From Verrucomicrobiota bacterium (GTDB taxonomy: Bacteria; Verrucomicrobiota; Verrucomicrobiia; Opitutales; UBA953), in contig RDYO01000006.1 in NCBI GenBank assembly GCA_004293385.1, forward strand, positions 1 through 28,308: a stretch of DNA of 28,308 nucleotides, in the 5' to 3' direction. Both the position numbers and the translations under genes were made by a program. A model generated the notes under the pieces. The model ran no database searches. It was not told where the DNA came from and saw only the letters and a list, made by a program, of their open reading frames with translations. Below are positions 1 to 9,133 of the stretch, piece by piece. Position 1 is the first letter of the stretch, and the number at the start of each line of letters is the position of its first letter.

Positions 1-1
1 C

Positions 2-289
2 GGAATCACCCACCTGCTGCTGCTGCCTTGGGGGCCGTCCGGCGGCTACGCGCAGACCTACCGCGCCAATGCTTATGCCTACGGCGCGTTCATGCCGTTT
101 GCCTTCATCCCCTGCGTCAATTACGTCGTCATGCCTTGGCAGCTGGTGGCGGCCATCATCGCCCATTCCCAGGTCCATCGCATCGCCTGGTGGAAGGTCG
201 CGATCTCGCTCGTGGTGATTCCTTGCCTCTGCGTCTGCGGCATCTACGCGATGTTGTTCGCGGTCATCGCCAAGACCTTCGCCGGCTGA
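2..289 (+). CDS. Yip1-like multi-pass membrane protein, C-terminal part
   Basis: The 5' end lies outside the window; 95 residues are visible. They contain two or three hydrophobic segments: one around residues 29-57 with a break at a Pro-Cys-Val turn, and one around residues 70-92. Between them is the pattern Trp-Gln-Leu-Val-x-Ala-Ile-Ile-Ala-His-x-Gln-x-His, ending in a His-rich polar loop. This layout, with an Ala-Tyr-Ala stretch before the first segment, resembles the C-terminal half of Yip1-domain (PF04893) inner-membrane proteins of unknown role in bacteria. It is followed after 42 bases by the DUF2752 gene on the same strand, and the two may be co-transcribed. The family call rests on pattern memory and could be wrong; that it is an integral membrane protein is clear. 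Confidence 0.6.
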   Translation, partial: GITHLLLLPWGPSGGYAQTYRANAYAYGAFMPFAFIPCVNYVVMPWQLVAAIIAHSQVHRIAWWKVAISLVVIPCLCVCGIYAMLFAVIAKTFAG

Positions 290-331
290 TCATACCATGG
301 CGAACCACGCCGTAGGCATCGTAAACTAATC

Positions 332-754
332 GTGCTCCGGCTGATCCGCAGACCTGCCTATCCGGGCGAGCTCAATCACGAGTTCGTCTGGCCGGCGGCT
401 TTCGTGGCGGGCGCGGCCTTCGCATGGGGTTGGTTCCTGTCGGGACTGCAGCTTCCGCAGTGCGTCTTCATCCGGCTGACCGGCCTGCCTTGCCTGGGGT
501 GCGGCGGCACGCGCTGCGCGCGCAACCTGGTGAACTTGGATTTCGGGCAGGCTTTCCTGTATCATCCGGGTTTCTTCCTCGTCGTCCTGCTGACGTCCCT
601 GTGGACGGTCTACGCCGTGCTCTTCTGGTTGCGCCGCGACACGCTGCGGCTCCGCTTCTTCGTCGAGCCGGCGCAGGCGCGCCGGTTCCGGGTGACGCTC
701 ATCCTCCTGCTCGCGGTCCATTGGGCCTGGCAGTGCTATTACCTGACGCGCTGA
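332..754 (+). CDS. DUF2752 family membrane protein
   Basis: 140 residues, GTG start. The hallmark of DUF2752 is visible at about residues 45-68: a Cys, then Leu-Thr-Gly-Leu-Pro-Cys-Leu-Gly-Cys-Gly-Gly-Thr-Arg, followed by an amphipathic stretch ending in His-Pro-Gly-Phe. Three hydrophobic segments surround it (about residues 21-38, 76-98 and 118-135). The family has no established biochemical function; the conserved cysteines suggest metal or disulfide chemistry, but that is speculation. The stop codon lies one base before the ATG of the downstream nuclease gene, so the two are almost certainly co-translated. No clear Shine-Dalgarno sequence precedes the GTG. It was chosen because the frame has no earlier in-frame start that avoids the upstream gene, and the length fits the family. 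Confidence 0.8.
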   Translation: MLRLIRRPAYPGELNHEFVWPAAFVAGAAFAWGWFLSGLQLPQCVFIRLTGLPCLGCGGTRCARNLVNLDFGQAFLYHPGFFLVVLLTSLWTVYAVLFWLRRDTLRLRFFVEPAQARRFRVTLILLLAVHWAWQCYYLTR

Positions 755-755
755 G

Positions 756-1703
756 ATGATCCGGAACCTGCTCCGCTTCCTCGGTTGGGTCTGCCTGCTC
801 GTCCTGCTCGCGTCGGGCATCCTGGCCCTGGTCTATTTCCTGTCGGAGCGTCCGCAGAAGGTCGCCATCGAACAGCGCGTGCTCGATACGGTCGACGTCG
901 TCCGCGAGGACGGCACGACCCCGCGCAAGGTGGTCGACGCGCTGGACCGGCTCGCCGACCAGACCGTCGCGGTGCGCGGAGACGTGGTCCTGGTGCCGCC
1001 GCCGGACTCGGCCGCCACGGCGCCATACGGCGAACCGACCGATCGCTTCGGACTCAAGCGTCTCGTGAACCGAGGCTACTCCGTCGGTTATGACGATGGT
1101 CTTCCGGCACCGCGTTGGTCTTCCTATCGGGTCTTTCCTTATCGCGACGTGCATCTTGAGCGGCCCTCGTCCTTCAAGTCCGACCCCCGCACCGCGGCCC
1201 GGGTGACGACTTCGGAGTATGTCCGCTCCGGCTATGACCGCGGGCACCTGGCGCCGAACTACGCGATCTCGGTCTGCTACGGCGAGGAGGCCCAGAAGGA
1301 GACCTTTCTCCTCAGCAACATCGTGCCGCAGCTGCACGCGCTCAACGCCGGCCTCTGGAAGGACATGGAGCAGCGCATCATGAAGCGTTACGTCGAACGC
1401 TACGGCACCGTCTGGGTGCAGGTCGGCCCGGTCTTCTCTTCGCCGTCGACGAAGAAGGTCGGCCGGGTGCCCGTGCCGACGTCTTTCTGGATGGTGATCT
1501 CCGACTACGACGAAGCCGTGGGCGGCGTCCGTGCCATCGCTTACCTCGTCCCGCATGAGGAGAAGTGGCGCGACACTGAGCTCACGCGTTACGTGGTCAG
1601 CATCCGCCGCGTGGAAGAACTCACTGGCCTCGATTTCTTCCCGAAGCTTCCCCGCCCGGCGCAGGACCGTCTGGAATCAACGCCCGCGCCGCGCGCCTGG
1701 TGA
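756..1703 (+). CDS. DNA/RNA non-specific endonuclease (NUC1 family), membrane-anchored
   Basis: 315 residues. Residues 7-29 form a single hydrophobic segment that can act as signal anchor, so the catalytic domain is probably periplasmic. The beta-beta-alpha-metal nuclease signature Asp-Arg-Gly-His-Leu-Ala-Pro is at 161-167, with His164 as the presumed general base. It is followed by Glu-Thr-Phe-Leu-Leu-Ser-Asn-Ile-Val-Pro-Gln at 182-192 and Asn197, the expected magnesium ligand, then Trp201 and Glu205 as in Serratia nuclease and EndoG relatives. Such enzymes cut DNA and RNA with little sequence preference, for nutrient scavenging or defence. It sits one base after the DUF2752 gene. Its last 27 bases overlap the 3' end of the convergent prmB gene. 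All key residues are present, so activity is likely; the biological role is unknown. Confidence 0.92.
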   Translation: MIRNLLRFLGWVCLLVLLASGILALVYFLSERPQKVAIEQRVLDTVDVVREDGTTPRKVVDALDRLADQTVAVRGDVVLVPPPDSAATAPYGEPTDRFGLKRLVNRGYSVGYDDGLPAPRWSSYRVFPYRDVHLERPSSFKSDPRTAARVTTSEYVRSGYDRGHLAPNYAISVCYGEEAQKETFLLSNIVPQLHALNAGLWKDMEQRIMKRYVERYGTVWVQVGPVFSSPSTKKVGRVPVPTSFWMVISDYDEAVGGVRAIAYLVPHEEKWRDTELTRYVVSIRRVEELTGLDFFPKLPRPAQDRLESTPAPRAW

Positions 1704-2627
1704 CGGCAGTTCGCGGCGGAGGTCCGAGGCGTGGATCAGGCAGACGCAGTCGGAACCGTCGGCCGTGGGCAGCCACATGATCGGCAGCTTGGGCCAAGCC
1801 TGATGCATCGCCTTCTGCAGGCCGCCGACCTCGATGACCAGGATACCGTGCGGCTTCAGCGCCTCGCGCGCCTGAGCGAGCAGCTTGCGGATGACGTCGA
1901 GCCCGTCCTTGCCGGAGACCAGCGAGCCCTTCGGCTCCTTCTTGAATTCGGCGGGCAGGCGGCGGTAGATGCCTTCCGGCTCGTAGGGCGGATTGCTGAG
2001 GATCAGGTCGAACTTCGGGCCCTTGGTCAGCGCCGTCATCGTGTCCGTCTCGTGCAGCGTGATGCGCTTCGTGAGCTTGTGGTCGGCGACGTTGAGCGCC
2101 GCGACCTCGAGCGCTTTCGCCGAAAGGTCGGTGGCGTGGACGTGGGCCTTCGGGAAGCGCTTGGCGAGCAGGATGGCGAGGCAGCCCGAGCCCGTGCAGA
2201 CGTCGGCGACGTCGGTCACCTGCGCCAAGCGGGGCAGCCACTGCGGGATGGCTTCGGGGATGAGCTCGACGAAATACGAGCGGGGGATGATCACGCGCTC
2301 GTCGACGCGGAAGCGGAGGCCGCCGAGCCACGTCTCGCCGACGAGGTAGCCGGTCGGGACGCGGTCGAAGACGCGGCGCTCGACGAGCGCGAGGAACGCG
2401 GCCTTCTCCTTGGTCGTCAGGGCGCGTTCGAAGCACGAGGGCAGCTTCTCCCAGGCCAGGCCGGTGGCGTGGCCCATGAGCGTGAGGGATTCCTCCTCGG
2501 CGTTGACGAAGCCTTGGCCGTGGGCGACGCCGGCCGACTTGAAGAGCCGGTTGGCATGGCGTAAACAATCACCGCCCGTTCTGAGGCGGGCGGTGGCGGC
2601 GGGAGTCGGGCGCTGCGGGGCGCTCAT
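1677..2627 (-). CDS. prmB: Ribosomal protein L3 glutamine N5-methyltransferase
   Basis: 316 residues. A SAM-dependent methyltransferase that modifies the Gln of a Gly-Gly-Gln motif; PrmB acts on large-subunit protein L3. The SAM-binding loop Val-Cys-Thr-Gly-Ser-Gly-Cys-Leu-Ala is at about 142-151 and the catalytic Asn-Pro-Pro-Tyr at 212-215. The N-terminal part resembles PrmB rather than its paralogue PrmC (HemK): a long all-alpha region, then Arg-Val-Pro-Thr-Gly-Tyr-Leu and Phe-Arg-Val-Asp-Glu-Arg-Val-Ile-Ile-Pro-Arg-Ser at 89-117, where PrmC has a different pattern. The C-terminal Ile-Glu-Val-Gly followed by a Trp-Leu-Pro strand also matches PrmB. It follows accC by 18 bases on the same strand and may be read from the accBC promoter. 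Its end overlaps the convergent nuclease gene by 27 bases. The ATG at 2627 is kept although no Shine-Dalgarno sequence is visible. Confidence 0.88.
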   Translation of the reverse strand: MSAPQRPTPAATARLRTGGDCLRHANRLFKSAGVAHGQGFVNAEEESLTLMGHATGLAWEKLPSCFERALTTKEKAAFLALVERRVFDRVPTGYLVGETWLGGLRFRVDERVIIPRSYFVELIPEAIPQWLPRLAQVTDVADVCTGSGCLAILLAKRFPKAHVHATDLSAKALEVAALNVADHKLTKRITLHETDTMTALTKGPKFDLILSNPPYEPEGIYRRLPAEFKKEPKGSLVSGKDGLDVIRKLLAQAREALKPHGILVIEVGGLQKAMHQAWPKLPIMWLPTADGSDCVCLIHASDLRRELPSPGARRGR

Positions 2628-2645
2628 CGTCGGCGGCGAGGCCGC

Positions 2646-4022
<1,377 letters not shown>

Positions 4023-4038
4023 GCTCGGAAGTCGGTGC

Positions 4039-4512
4039 TCAGCTGACCTTCACGCGGAAGAGCGGCTGGCCGAATTCGACCGAGGTGCCGTTGGCGACCA
4101 GGCACTCGACCACCGTACCGGAGATTTCCGACTGGATCTCGTTCATCACCTTCATGGCCTCGATGATGCAGACGACGGAGTCGGCCTTGATCGGGGAGCC
4201 TACGGTGACGAAGGGCGGGTTCTCAGGGGAAGGGGTGGCGTAGTAAGTGCCGACCATCGGGGAGGTGACCAGCTTGATGCTGGGGTCCGCGGCGGCGGGG
4301 GCGGCCGGGGTAGGCGCCGCGGCCACAGGGGCCGGGGCCGCCGCCACGGGGGCGGGGGCGGCCGCCACAGGGGCGGCCTGGGCCGCGATCGGGGCGCGAC
4401 CAGGGAGGTCACGCTTGATGCGCAGCTTGAAGTCCTGGTCCTGGATCTCGAACTCGGAAAGGTCCGACTTCTTCATCAAATCCACGACTTGTTTAATCTT
4501 AATTAGGTCCAA
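4039..4512 (-). CDS. accB: Biotin carboxyl carrier protein of acetyl-CoA carboxylase
   Basis: 157 residues. Carries the biotin that shuttles CO2 from biotin carboxylase to the carboxyltransferase. An N-terminal dimerising region (1-34) is followed by a Pro/Ala-rich linker (about 38-76) containing three heptads of Pro-Val-Ala-Ala-Ala-Pro-Ala/Thr. The biotinyl domain spans about 80-157, with Glu-Ala-Met-Lys-Val-Met-Asn-Glu at 118-125; Lys121 is the biotinylated residue. The start is TTG at 4512. It is preceded by an excellent Shine-Dalgarno sequence GGAGGA seven bases upstream, and the resulting N-terminus (Met-Asp-Leu-Ile-Lys-Ile-Lys) matches typical AccB starts, so a non-ATG start is well supported. 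A weak start codon with a strong ribosome site may help tune AccB dosage. Confidence 0.95.
   Translation of the reverse strand: MDLIKIKQVVDLMKKSDLSEFEIQDQDFKLRIKRDLPGRAPIAAQAAPVAAAPAPVAAAPAPVAAAPTPAAPAAADPSIKLVTSPMVGTYYATPSPENPPFVTVGSPIKADSVVCIIEAMKVMNEIQSEISGTVVECLVANGTSVEFGQPLFRVKVS
4309..4371 (-). repeat. Three 21-base tandem repeats encoding the AccB linker
   Basis: Residues 48-68 of AccB are three consecutive seven-residue units Pro-Val-Ala-Ala-Ala-Pro-Ala (the last ends in Thr). The DNA copies differ mainly at third codon positions. This is the flexible arm that lets the biotinyl domain swing between active sites. Such arrays readily gain or lose units, so length may vary between strains. 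Confidence 0.8.
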
Positions 4513-4543
4513 GGTATTGTCCTCCGTGAGGGGGTGCGCCTCT

Positions 4544-4573
4544 CTGATACAGGGTATCAGGGGGGCAAATCAA
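4544..4573 (-). promoter_or_regulatory. Candidate accBC promoter with an overlapping perfect dyad
   Basis: Read on the minus strand, TTGATT (4573-4568) and TATCAG (4549-4544) are separated by 18 bases and resemble -35 and -10 boxes (4 of 6 matches each). Transcription would begin near 4537 and leave a short leader holding the GGAGGA ribosome site of accB. The perfect inverted repeat CTGATAC-AGG-GTATCAG (4544-4560, 7-3-7) covers the putative -10, which is where a repressor site would be expected. The dyad is not followed by a T-run, so it is not a standard terminator. Promoter boxes are weakly scored by eye; the dyad itself is certain. Confidence 0.45.
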
Positions 4574-4576
4574 CCC

Positions 4577-7294
4577 TCATTCCAGAATGCCGGCTGGTAT
4601 CTTTCCTAACTCGTTATCCTTGTTTAGTTTAACTATGTCTTGCAGAGTCGGAATAGCCTGGGTTTCGGGCTTCGCCAGGGGGCCTTGGAGCTTGATTTTG
4701 GTGAGGCTGACCAAGGCCCGGTTCAAATTTATGATGTCGAGAGGGTTAAATCCTTGTTTCCGGGGCAAGGAAAAGTCCCCGGCGAAGTTCAGGGTCATCC
4801 CCCGGAGGTCGACTTCCCCGGCTAGGTCCAGCCTGGCCTGAGGGCCGGTGATGGTCATGTCCGGGAAGTAGGCCCGCCCCCCGACGCACCCGAAAGTGCC
4901 GGCCGCCCGGTCCAGTTCATAGGTGGTCGCCCCGACCCCGACGGCCTCGAGCACGCCGGAGATTCCCCCGAGCAGGCGGACTTTCTTCAACTCGGGGTCG
5001 TTCAAGGTGTAGGTGCCGAGGCCGCGGAGCTCGCGCGGCGCCGCGAGGTCGATCCGTCCTTTGAGGTCGAGGTCCAGTCGGCCCCGGCCTTCCGCTGTCT
5101 TCGTCGGCGCCGCCGAAGGTTCGCCGAGGTCCTGCATGATCCGCCCGATTTGGGCCGGATCGCAGTTCTTCAACGAGAGCACGAAGTCCGTCGGCCGCAA
5201 GGGGTCGCCGTTCAGGCGTAGTTCCGCTTCCCCGTCGGCCAGGCCGAGGCGGGCGTCGATCCGCATGCCGCCGTCCTGGCTCAGCGTCGTGACCTTCAGT
5301 CCGCGTCCGGTGATGCCCCACGCCTTGAAGGCGTCGTCGCTCTCGATCGTCGTCCGGATGTCGAGCCCTCGCTCGAGCGGCGTGAGTTCAAGCGCGAAGC
5401 GTCGTCCCGCCGGCAGCACGAGTCCTTGGAGCGCGTCGCCGAAACTCTTGCCGGCGCAGCGTGCGGCGATCCACGGCTGGAGGTCGCCGGCGGCTTTCAC
5501 CACCGGGCCGGCGAGCGCGCCGGGCTTCGACCAATCCCAGGTCGCGCTGCCCTCGACTTCGCCGTCGGCGGCGCTCGTCCCGCCTTGGAGGCGGTGCAGG
5601 CCGATCAGCGAACGTCGTTCGTCGGCGTCGACGCTCACCTCTACGCGACGGAAGGGCGCGCCCAGGAAGTCGAAGTTCCGCATCAGCACGCGTCCGCGCG
5701 TGCGGCTCGTCAGCGCGCCCCAATGTCCTTGGACTTCGATGAAGGCGTAAGGATTCTCCCGCGTGAGGAAGGTGCGCCACAGGTCGATCCACCAGTTGCC
5801 GAGCACCCGGTCGAGGCTGGCGGGCGCGAGGTCTCCGTGGAGCGTCAGGCGGAAGGCGCCGCCTTCGGCGACGGCGCAGTCCGCTTCGCCGACGACGGAG
5901 GCGAGACGCAGGTCGCGCAGTCGCAAGGGGTGTTCGGCTCGCCCGGGCGCGAAGTCGAAACGGGTACGCAGCGGCAGGTCCACGCCCGGGCTGATCGCTT
6001 CGGCGGAAAGTCCGAGTCCGCGGAAACCGGAGAGCCCCGCTTCGCCGCGGGCACCCAGGAGACGTCCTTCGGGCGAGACGGTGACTTCGGCTTCGCGCAG
6101 GAGCAGGTCGCCTCGCAGGTCGATGCCGGCCGCGAGCAGGACCGGCGCGACCGCCGGGTGCGTCGAGACCTCCCGTCCGGAGATCAGGGCATGGTCGACG
6201 CGCAGCCGGCGGGTGCCGTCGGCCATGCCCTCCAGCGAACCGCCCGCGACCGAGGCGGCGGTATGCGCGCGGAAGCCGAGCGTCCACGGTTTGTCCGCGG
6301 ACGGACGCGCGGCGCGCAGATTCGTCTGCTGGCAGAGGATCTCGCCGATCCGGACATCGGTGAGCGCGGCGTCGGCGACGATCTCGCCGCGCAGGCCGGC
6401 GCCACGGACGCGCAGGACGGCGCGTTCGGCCGTCACGGTCGCGCCATCGCGCCAAGCAGTGGTCTCGGCTTCGCCGGCGAGGCGCCAGTCTCGGAGCGTG
6501 CCGTCGGCCGCGAGCCGGGCGTCGGCGCTCAGCCGCAGGCCGCGGAGACTGATGCGACCGAGCTGCTCGCCGGTCTCTTCGCCGAGGAGGGCTTGCGCGG
6601 AGAGTTCCGCCGTGTCGTCGCTCCGGCCGGAACAACGGACCGTCACCGTCGCGCCGCCCGAACCTTCCGCGGCGGTGAGCGCGGTGTCGAGCGCGCCGAG
6701 GACGCCGGCGAGGCGGCGCGGGAGCGGCGCGGCTTCCGTCGTCGCCGGGCCTGCGCGCAGGAGGCTGGCGGGCAGTTCCCCGCTGACATGGCAGGTGATC
6801 TTGCCCGCGCGCGCCTGGGCGATACGGAGGCTGACCCAGCGGCCTTCCTGGGCGACGTCGAGGGTGAGGTCGTCGATGAGGCTGCGCCGCCGACCGTCCT
6901 GCGCGACGGACGCCGGGCACCACAGGCGGCCACCGTTCAGGCGCAGGCGGGTCGGCGCGATCTCGCCGGCGAGCAGACGGGCCGGATGCAGCGCGACCTC
7001 CGCGCGGGCGGCGGCGAAGACGTCGCCGGTGAGTCCGTCGAAGGCGACCGTGACGTCGTCGGCCGCGAGCGTGAGGTCAGGCAGGACCCACAGCGCACGC
7101 GCGCGGAAGTCGACGCCCTGGGCGGCGAGCCGTTCGGTGACGGCTTCGGTGACGAAGTCCGGCAGTCGCACAGGTCCGTCATGGTCGGCGAGCCAGGCCA
7201 GTCCGAGCTGGACCGGGAGCAGGAGCAGCAGGCAGGTGTTCGTCAGCCCGCGGAGGAAGCGACGCAATGGTGAGCTGCCGGGCTGCGCTTTCAT
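4577..7294 (-). CDS. AsmA-like large envelope protein
   Basis: 905 residues. A single N-terminal hydrophobic segment (about 15-35) anchors a long, repetitive, beta-rich region that probably lies in the periplasm. The C-terminal part (about 730-880) has the AsmA-like signature: a strand series with Gly-Arg-Gly-Arg-Leu-Asp-Leu-Asp-Leu-Lys-Gly, then Asp-Met-Thr-Ile-Thr-Gly-Pro and Leu-Ala-Gly-Glu-Val-Asp-Leu-Arg. This resembles proteins of the AsmA/TamB/YhdP group, which are thought to form lipid-conducting or assembly-related bridges between membranes. Its ATG overlaps the stop of the DUF4340 gene by four bases (ATGA), so it is translationally coupled to the Gld-type ABC cluster. The last 60 or so codons are much more AT-rich than the rest of the gene. 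The family assignment is by pattern only. Confidence 0.7.
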   Translation of the reverse strand: MKAQPGSSPLRRFLRGLTNTCLLLLLPVQLGLAWLADHDGPVRLPDFVTEAVTERLAAQGVDFRARALWVLPDLTLAADDVTVAFDGLTGDVFAAARAEVALHPARLLAGEIAPTRLRLNGGRLWCPASVAQDGRRRSLIDDLTLDVAQEGRWVSLRIAQARAGKITCHVSGELPASLLRAGPATTEAAPLPRRLAGVLGALDTALTAAEGSGGATVTVRCSGRSDDTAELSAQALLGEETGEQLGRISLRGLRLSADARLAADGTLRDWRLAGEAETTAWRDGATVTAERAVLRVRGAGLRGEIVADAALTDVRIGEILCQQTNLRAARPSADKPWTLGFRAHTAASVAGGSLEGMADGTRRLRVDHALISGREVSTHPAVAPVLLAAGIDLRGDLLLREAEVTVSPEGRLLGARGEAGLSGFRGLGLSAEAISPGVDLPLRTRFDFAPGRAEHPLRLRDLRLASVVGEADCAVAEGGAFRLTLHGDLAPASLDRVLGNWWIDLWRTFLTRENPYAFIEVQGHWGALTSRTRGRVLMRNFDFLGAPFRRVEVSVDADERRSLIGLHRLQGGTSAADGEVEGSATWDWSKPGALAGPVVKAAGDLQPWIAARCAGKSFGDALQGLVLPAGRRFALELTPLERGLDIRTTIESDDAFKAWGITGRGLKVTTLSQDGGMRIDARLGLADGEAELRLNGDPLRPTDFVLSLKNCDPAQIGRIMQDLGEPSAAPTKTAEGRGRLDLDLKGRIDLAAPRELRGLGTYTLNDPELKKVRLLGGISGVLEAVGVGATTYELDRAAGTFGCVGGRAYFPDMTITGPQARLDLAGEVDLRGMTLNFAGDFSLPRKQGFNPLDIINLNRALVSLTKIKLQGPLAKPETQAIPTLQDIVKLNKDNELGKIPAGILE

Positions 7295-9126
7295 CTCCCG
7301 GCTTCGGTCAGCAGCGGAGCAAGGAGGGCGGCGAGCGTCGGTTCCAGGATGAAGTCGTCATCATCCGTCTCGTCGCGCAGGAGCAGCGAACGGTCGTTGA
7401 GCGGGGCGGAACAGAGGTACGTCCGGATCGTCTCGCTCGCGGCGCCGGCACCGGTCGCCGCCTGGTCGGTCACCCGTAGTTCGTAGCTCCAGCCGCCGGC
7501 GCCCACGTCGCGTCCTGGGAACGCGGTCGCGCGGACTTCGGCGAGCCCCAGGGCAAGACGGCGCGCGCTGGTCGGATCGAGCCGGCCGGTGCCGGCCCAG
7601 TTGCCGTCCGGGCCGAGGCGGGCTTCGCCGACCACTTTGCCGTCAGCGCGGGCGGTGAGGCGCAGTCCGCTGACGCGCGCGCCTTGCGGCAGGGCGGCCA
7701 CGGTGCGGCGACGCCACGCGGAGGGTTCGACGTTCTGGTGTCCGCCGTCGAGGAACGTGACGTCGCAGATCGCCGCCAGCGGCGAGCCTTTGGCGTGGAC
7801 GAGGCGGGTGCCCGCGCCGTTGTCGGGATCGTCGGTGAAGCCGAGCACGATACGTTCCGCGCCGAATTCGAGTTCGATGGTCTGGCCCGTCGCGCCGGCG
7901 ACCGGTTCGCGCACGGCGGGCAAGGTCAGTCCGCCCGCGACGGCGGGCGCGCGGCGGGTGGCCCGCAGCTGGGAGAGTCCGGCGAGGAAGCGACCCACGA
8001 GTCGCGCGTCGGCTTCGCGTCGCTTGGTGGCCGTCGAGCCGGGCGCGACCGGGATCTCCCAGCGCGCCTCGTCGCCGAGTCCGTCGAGCCGGTGCAACGT
8101 GATGGTGCGTCCGCCGGCGGAGACCGTGAAGCCCGTCACGAGGGCCGGATCGAAGTCAGCGGGCCGCGTGTCGGCGAGCGTCGCGCGCGGGGTCATCCAT
8201 TCGCGGAGTTCGCGCGCTTCGACGAGGAAGACGGCGGCGTTGTCCTCGAGTTTCGCGCAGAGGAGCTGCGGCTGGCCCGGCGCGGAGCGACCGACGAGCA
8301 GGACCTGACGGCGGGCGTTGCCTTCGAGCGCCAGGCGCAGGGCGGGCGCGCCCAGGCCGGTCGCTTCTTCGGCGAGGTCGGCGAACTTGGCGACGCGCAG
8401 GTTGGCGAGCGCGGCCACGGCGCGGGCGGTGGCGTCCGGATCGGCCGGGGTGTCGTAAGGGGCTTCGAAGCGCCACTCAGGCATCTGCACGCGTCGGCCG
8501 ACGCGCGGGCGGGCTTCGGCGACGAGCGCCGTGACGGTTTCGACGTCCTTCTCGCGCTGACGCACCGAGACCGCGCGGGCCTCGAAGTCGGCGATCTCGA
8601 AGATGCGGTCGACCCGGTAGCTCTCGGCGCTCGCGCCCAAGGCCGCGGCCATCGCGTCCGGCAGCGGCACGATGCGGCGGCCGTCTTCGGTGAGCAGGAA
8701 GTGGCGGCGGGTCGAGGGCTGCACGCCGACCTTGACCTCGACGGCCGCGCCGGCGTCACCGGTGACCTTCACGGTCCAGCGCGCCGGCTCGAGTCCGTAG
8801 TCCTTGAGGCTGGCGCCGTTGGCCGTCACCTCGGCGACGTCGAAGCCGCTTTCCGGACTGATGAAGCGGAGTTCGTCGATCAGCCGCTGCACGGACCAGA
8901 CGTTGGCCGGCCACTCGAACGGTTCGAGCACGCGCCAGCCGGCCGGCCGTTTCTCCAAGATGACCCTGGCCGGGCCTTCGGCGAGGGCGATGCGCGCCGG
9001 GTTTGCGGGGAAGAGCTGGGTCTGACTGACCGCGGCCGTGGTCTGCCCGGACATGGCGCGCCACACGAGACCGAAGGCGATCAGGTTGGCGAGCAGGAGG
9101 ACGACGGTGGTGCGGGAGATCCGCAT
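7291..9126 (-). CDS. DUF4340 domain protein of the Gld-type ABC cluster
   Basis: About 611 residues. A hydrophobic segment at residues 6-24 is followed by a region with Val-Ile-Leu-Glu-Lys-Arg-Pro-Ala-Gly-Trp-Arg-Val and Trp-Pro-Ala-Asn, then a Val-x-Arg-Leu-Ile-Asp-Glu-Leu helix, typical of DUF4340. The family has no known activity but is repeatedly found after GldG-like genes, as here, and is probably an accessory periplasmic subunit of that transporter. The start at 9126 is preferred over an upstream start at 9165. It leaves a seven-base gap after the GldG-like stop and has AGGAG at 9142-9138, eleven bases upstream, and it puts the membrane segment at the very N-terminus. The far end overlaps the AsmA-like start by four bases. 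Confidence 0.82.
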   Translation of the reverse strand: MRISRTTVVLLLANLIAFGLVWRAMSGQTTAAVSQTQLFPANPARIALAEGPARVILEKRPAGWRVLEPFEWPANVWSVQRLIDELRFISPESGFDVAEVTANGASLKDYGLEPARWTVKVTGDAGAAVEVKVGVQPSTRRHFLLTEDGRRIVPLPDAMAAALGASAESYRVDRIFEIADFEARAVSVRQREKDVETVTALVAEARPRVGRRVQMPEWRFEAPYDTPADPDATARAVAALANLRVAKFADLAEEATGLGAPALRLALEGNARRQVLLVGRSAPGQPQLLCAKLEDNAAVFLVEARELREWMTPRATLADTRPADFDPALVTGFTVSAGGRTITLHRLDGLGDEARWEIPVAPGSTATKRREADARLVGRFLAGLSQLRATRRAPAVAGGLTLPAVREPVAGATGQTIELEFGAERIVLGFTDDPDNGAGTRLVHAKGSPLAAICDVTFLDGGHQNVEPSAWRRRTVAALPQGARVSGLRLTARADGKVVGEARLGPDGNWAGTGRLDPTSARRLALGLAEVRATAFPGRDVGAGGWSYELRVTDQAATGAGAASETIRTYLCSAPLNDRSLLLRDETDDDDFILEPTLAALLAPLLTEAGR

Positions 9127-9133
9127 GGGCACG

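Noticed and set aside
1677..2627. PrmC (HemK), the release-factor methyltransferase
   Set aside because: The N-terminal helical region and the Phe-Arg-Val-Asp-Glu-Arg-Val-Ile-Ile-Pro-Arg-Ser strand fit PrmB better, and no prfA lies next to it.
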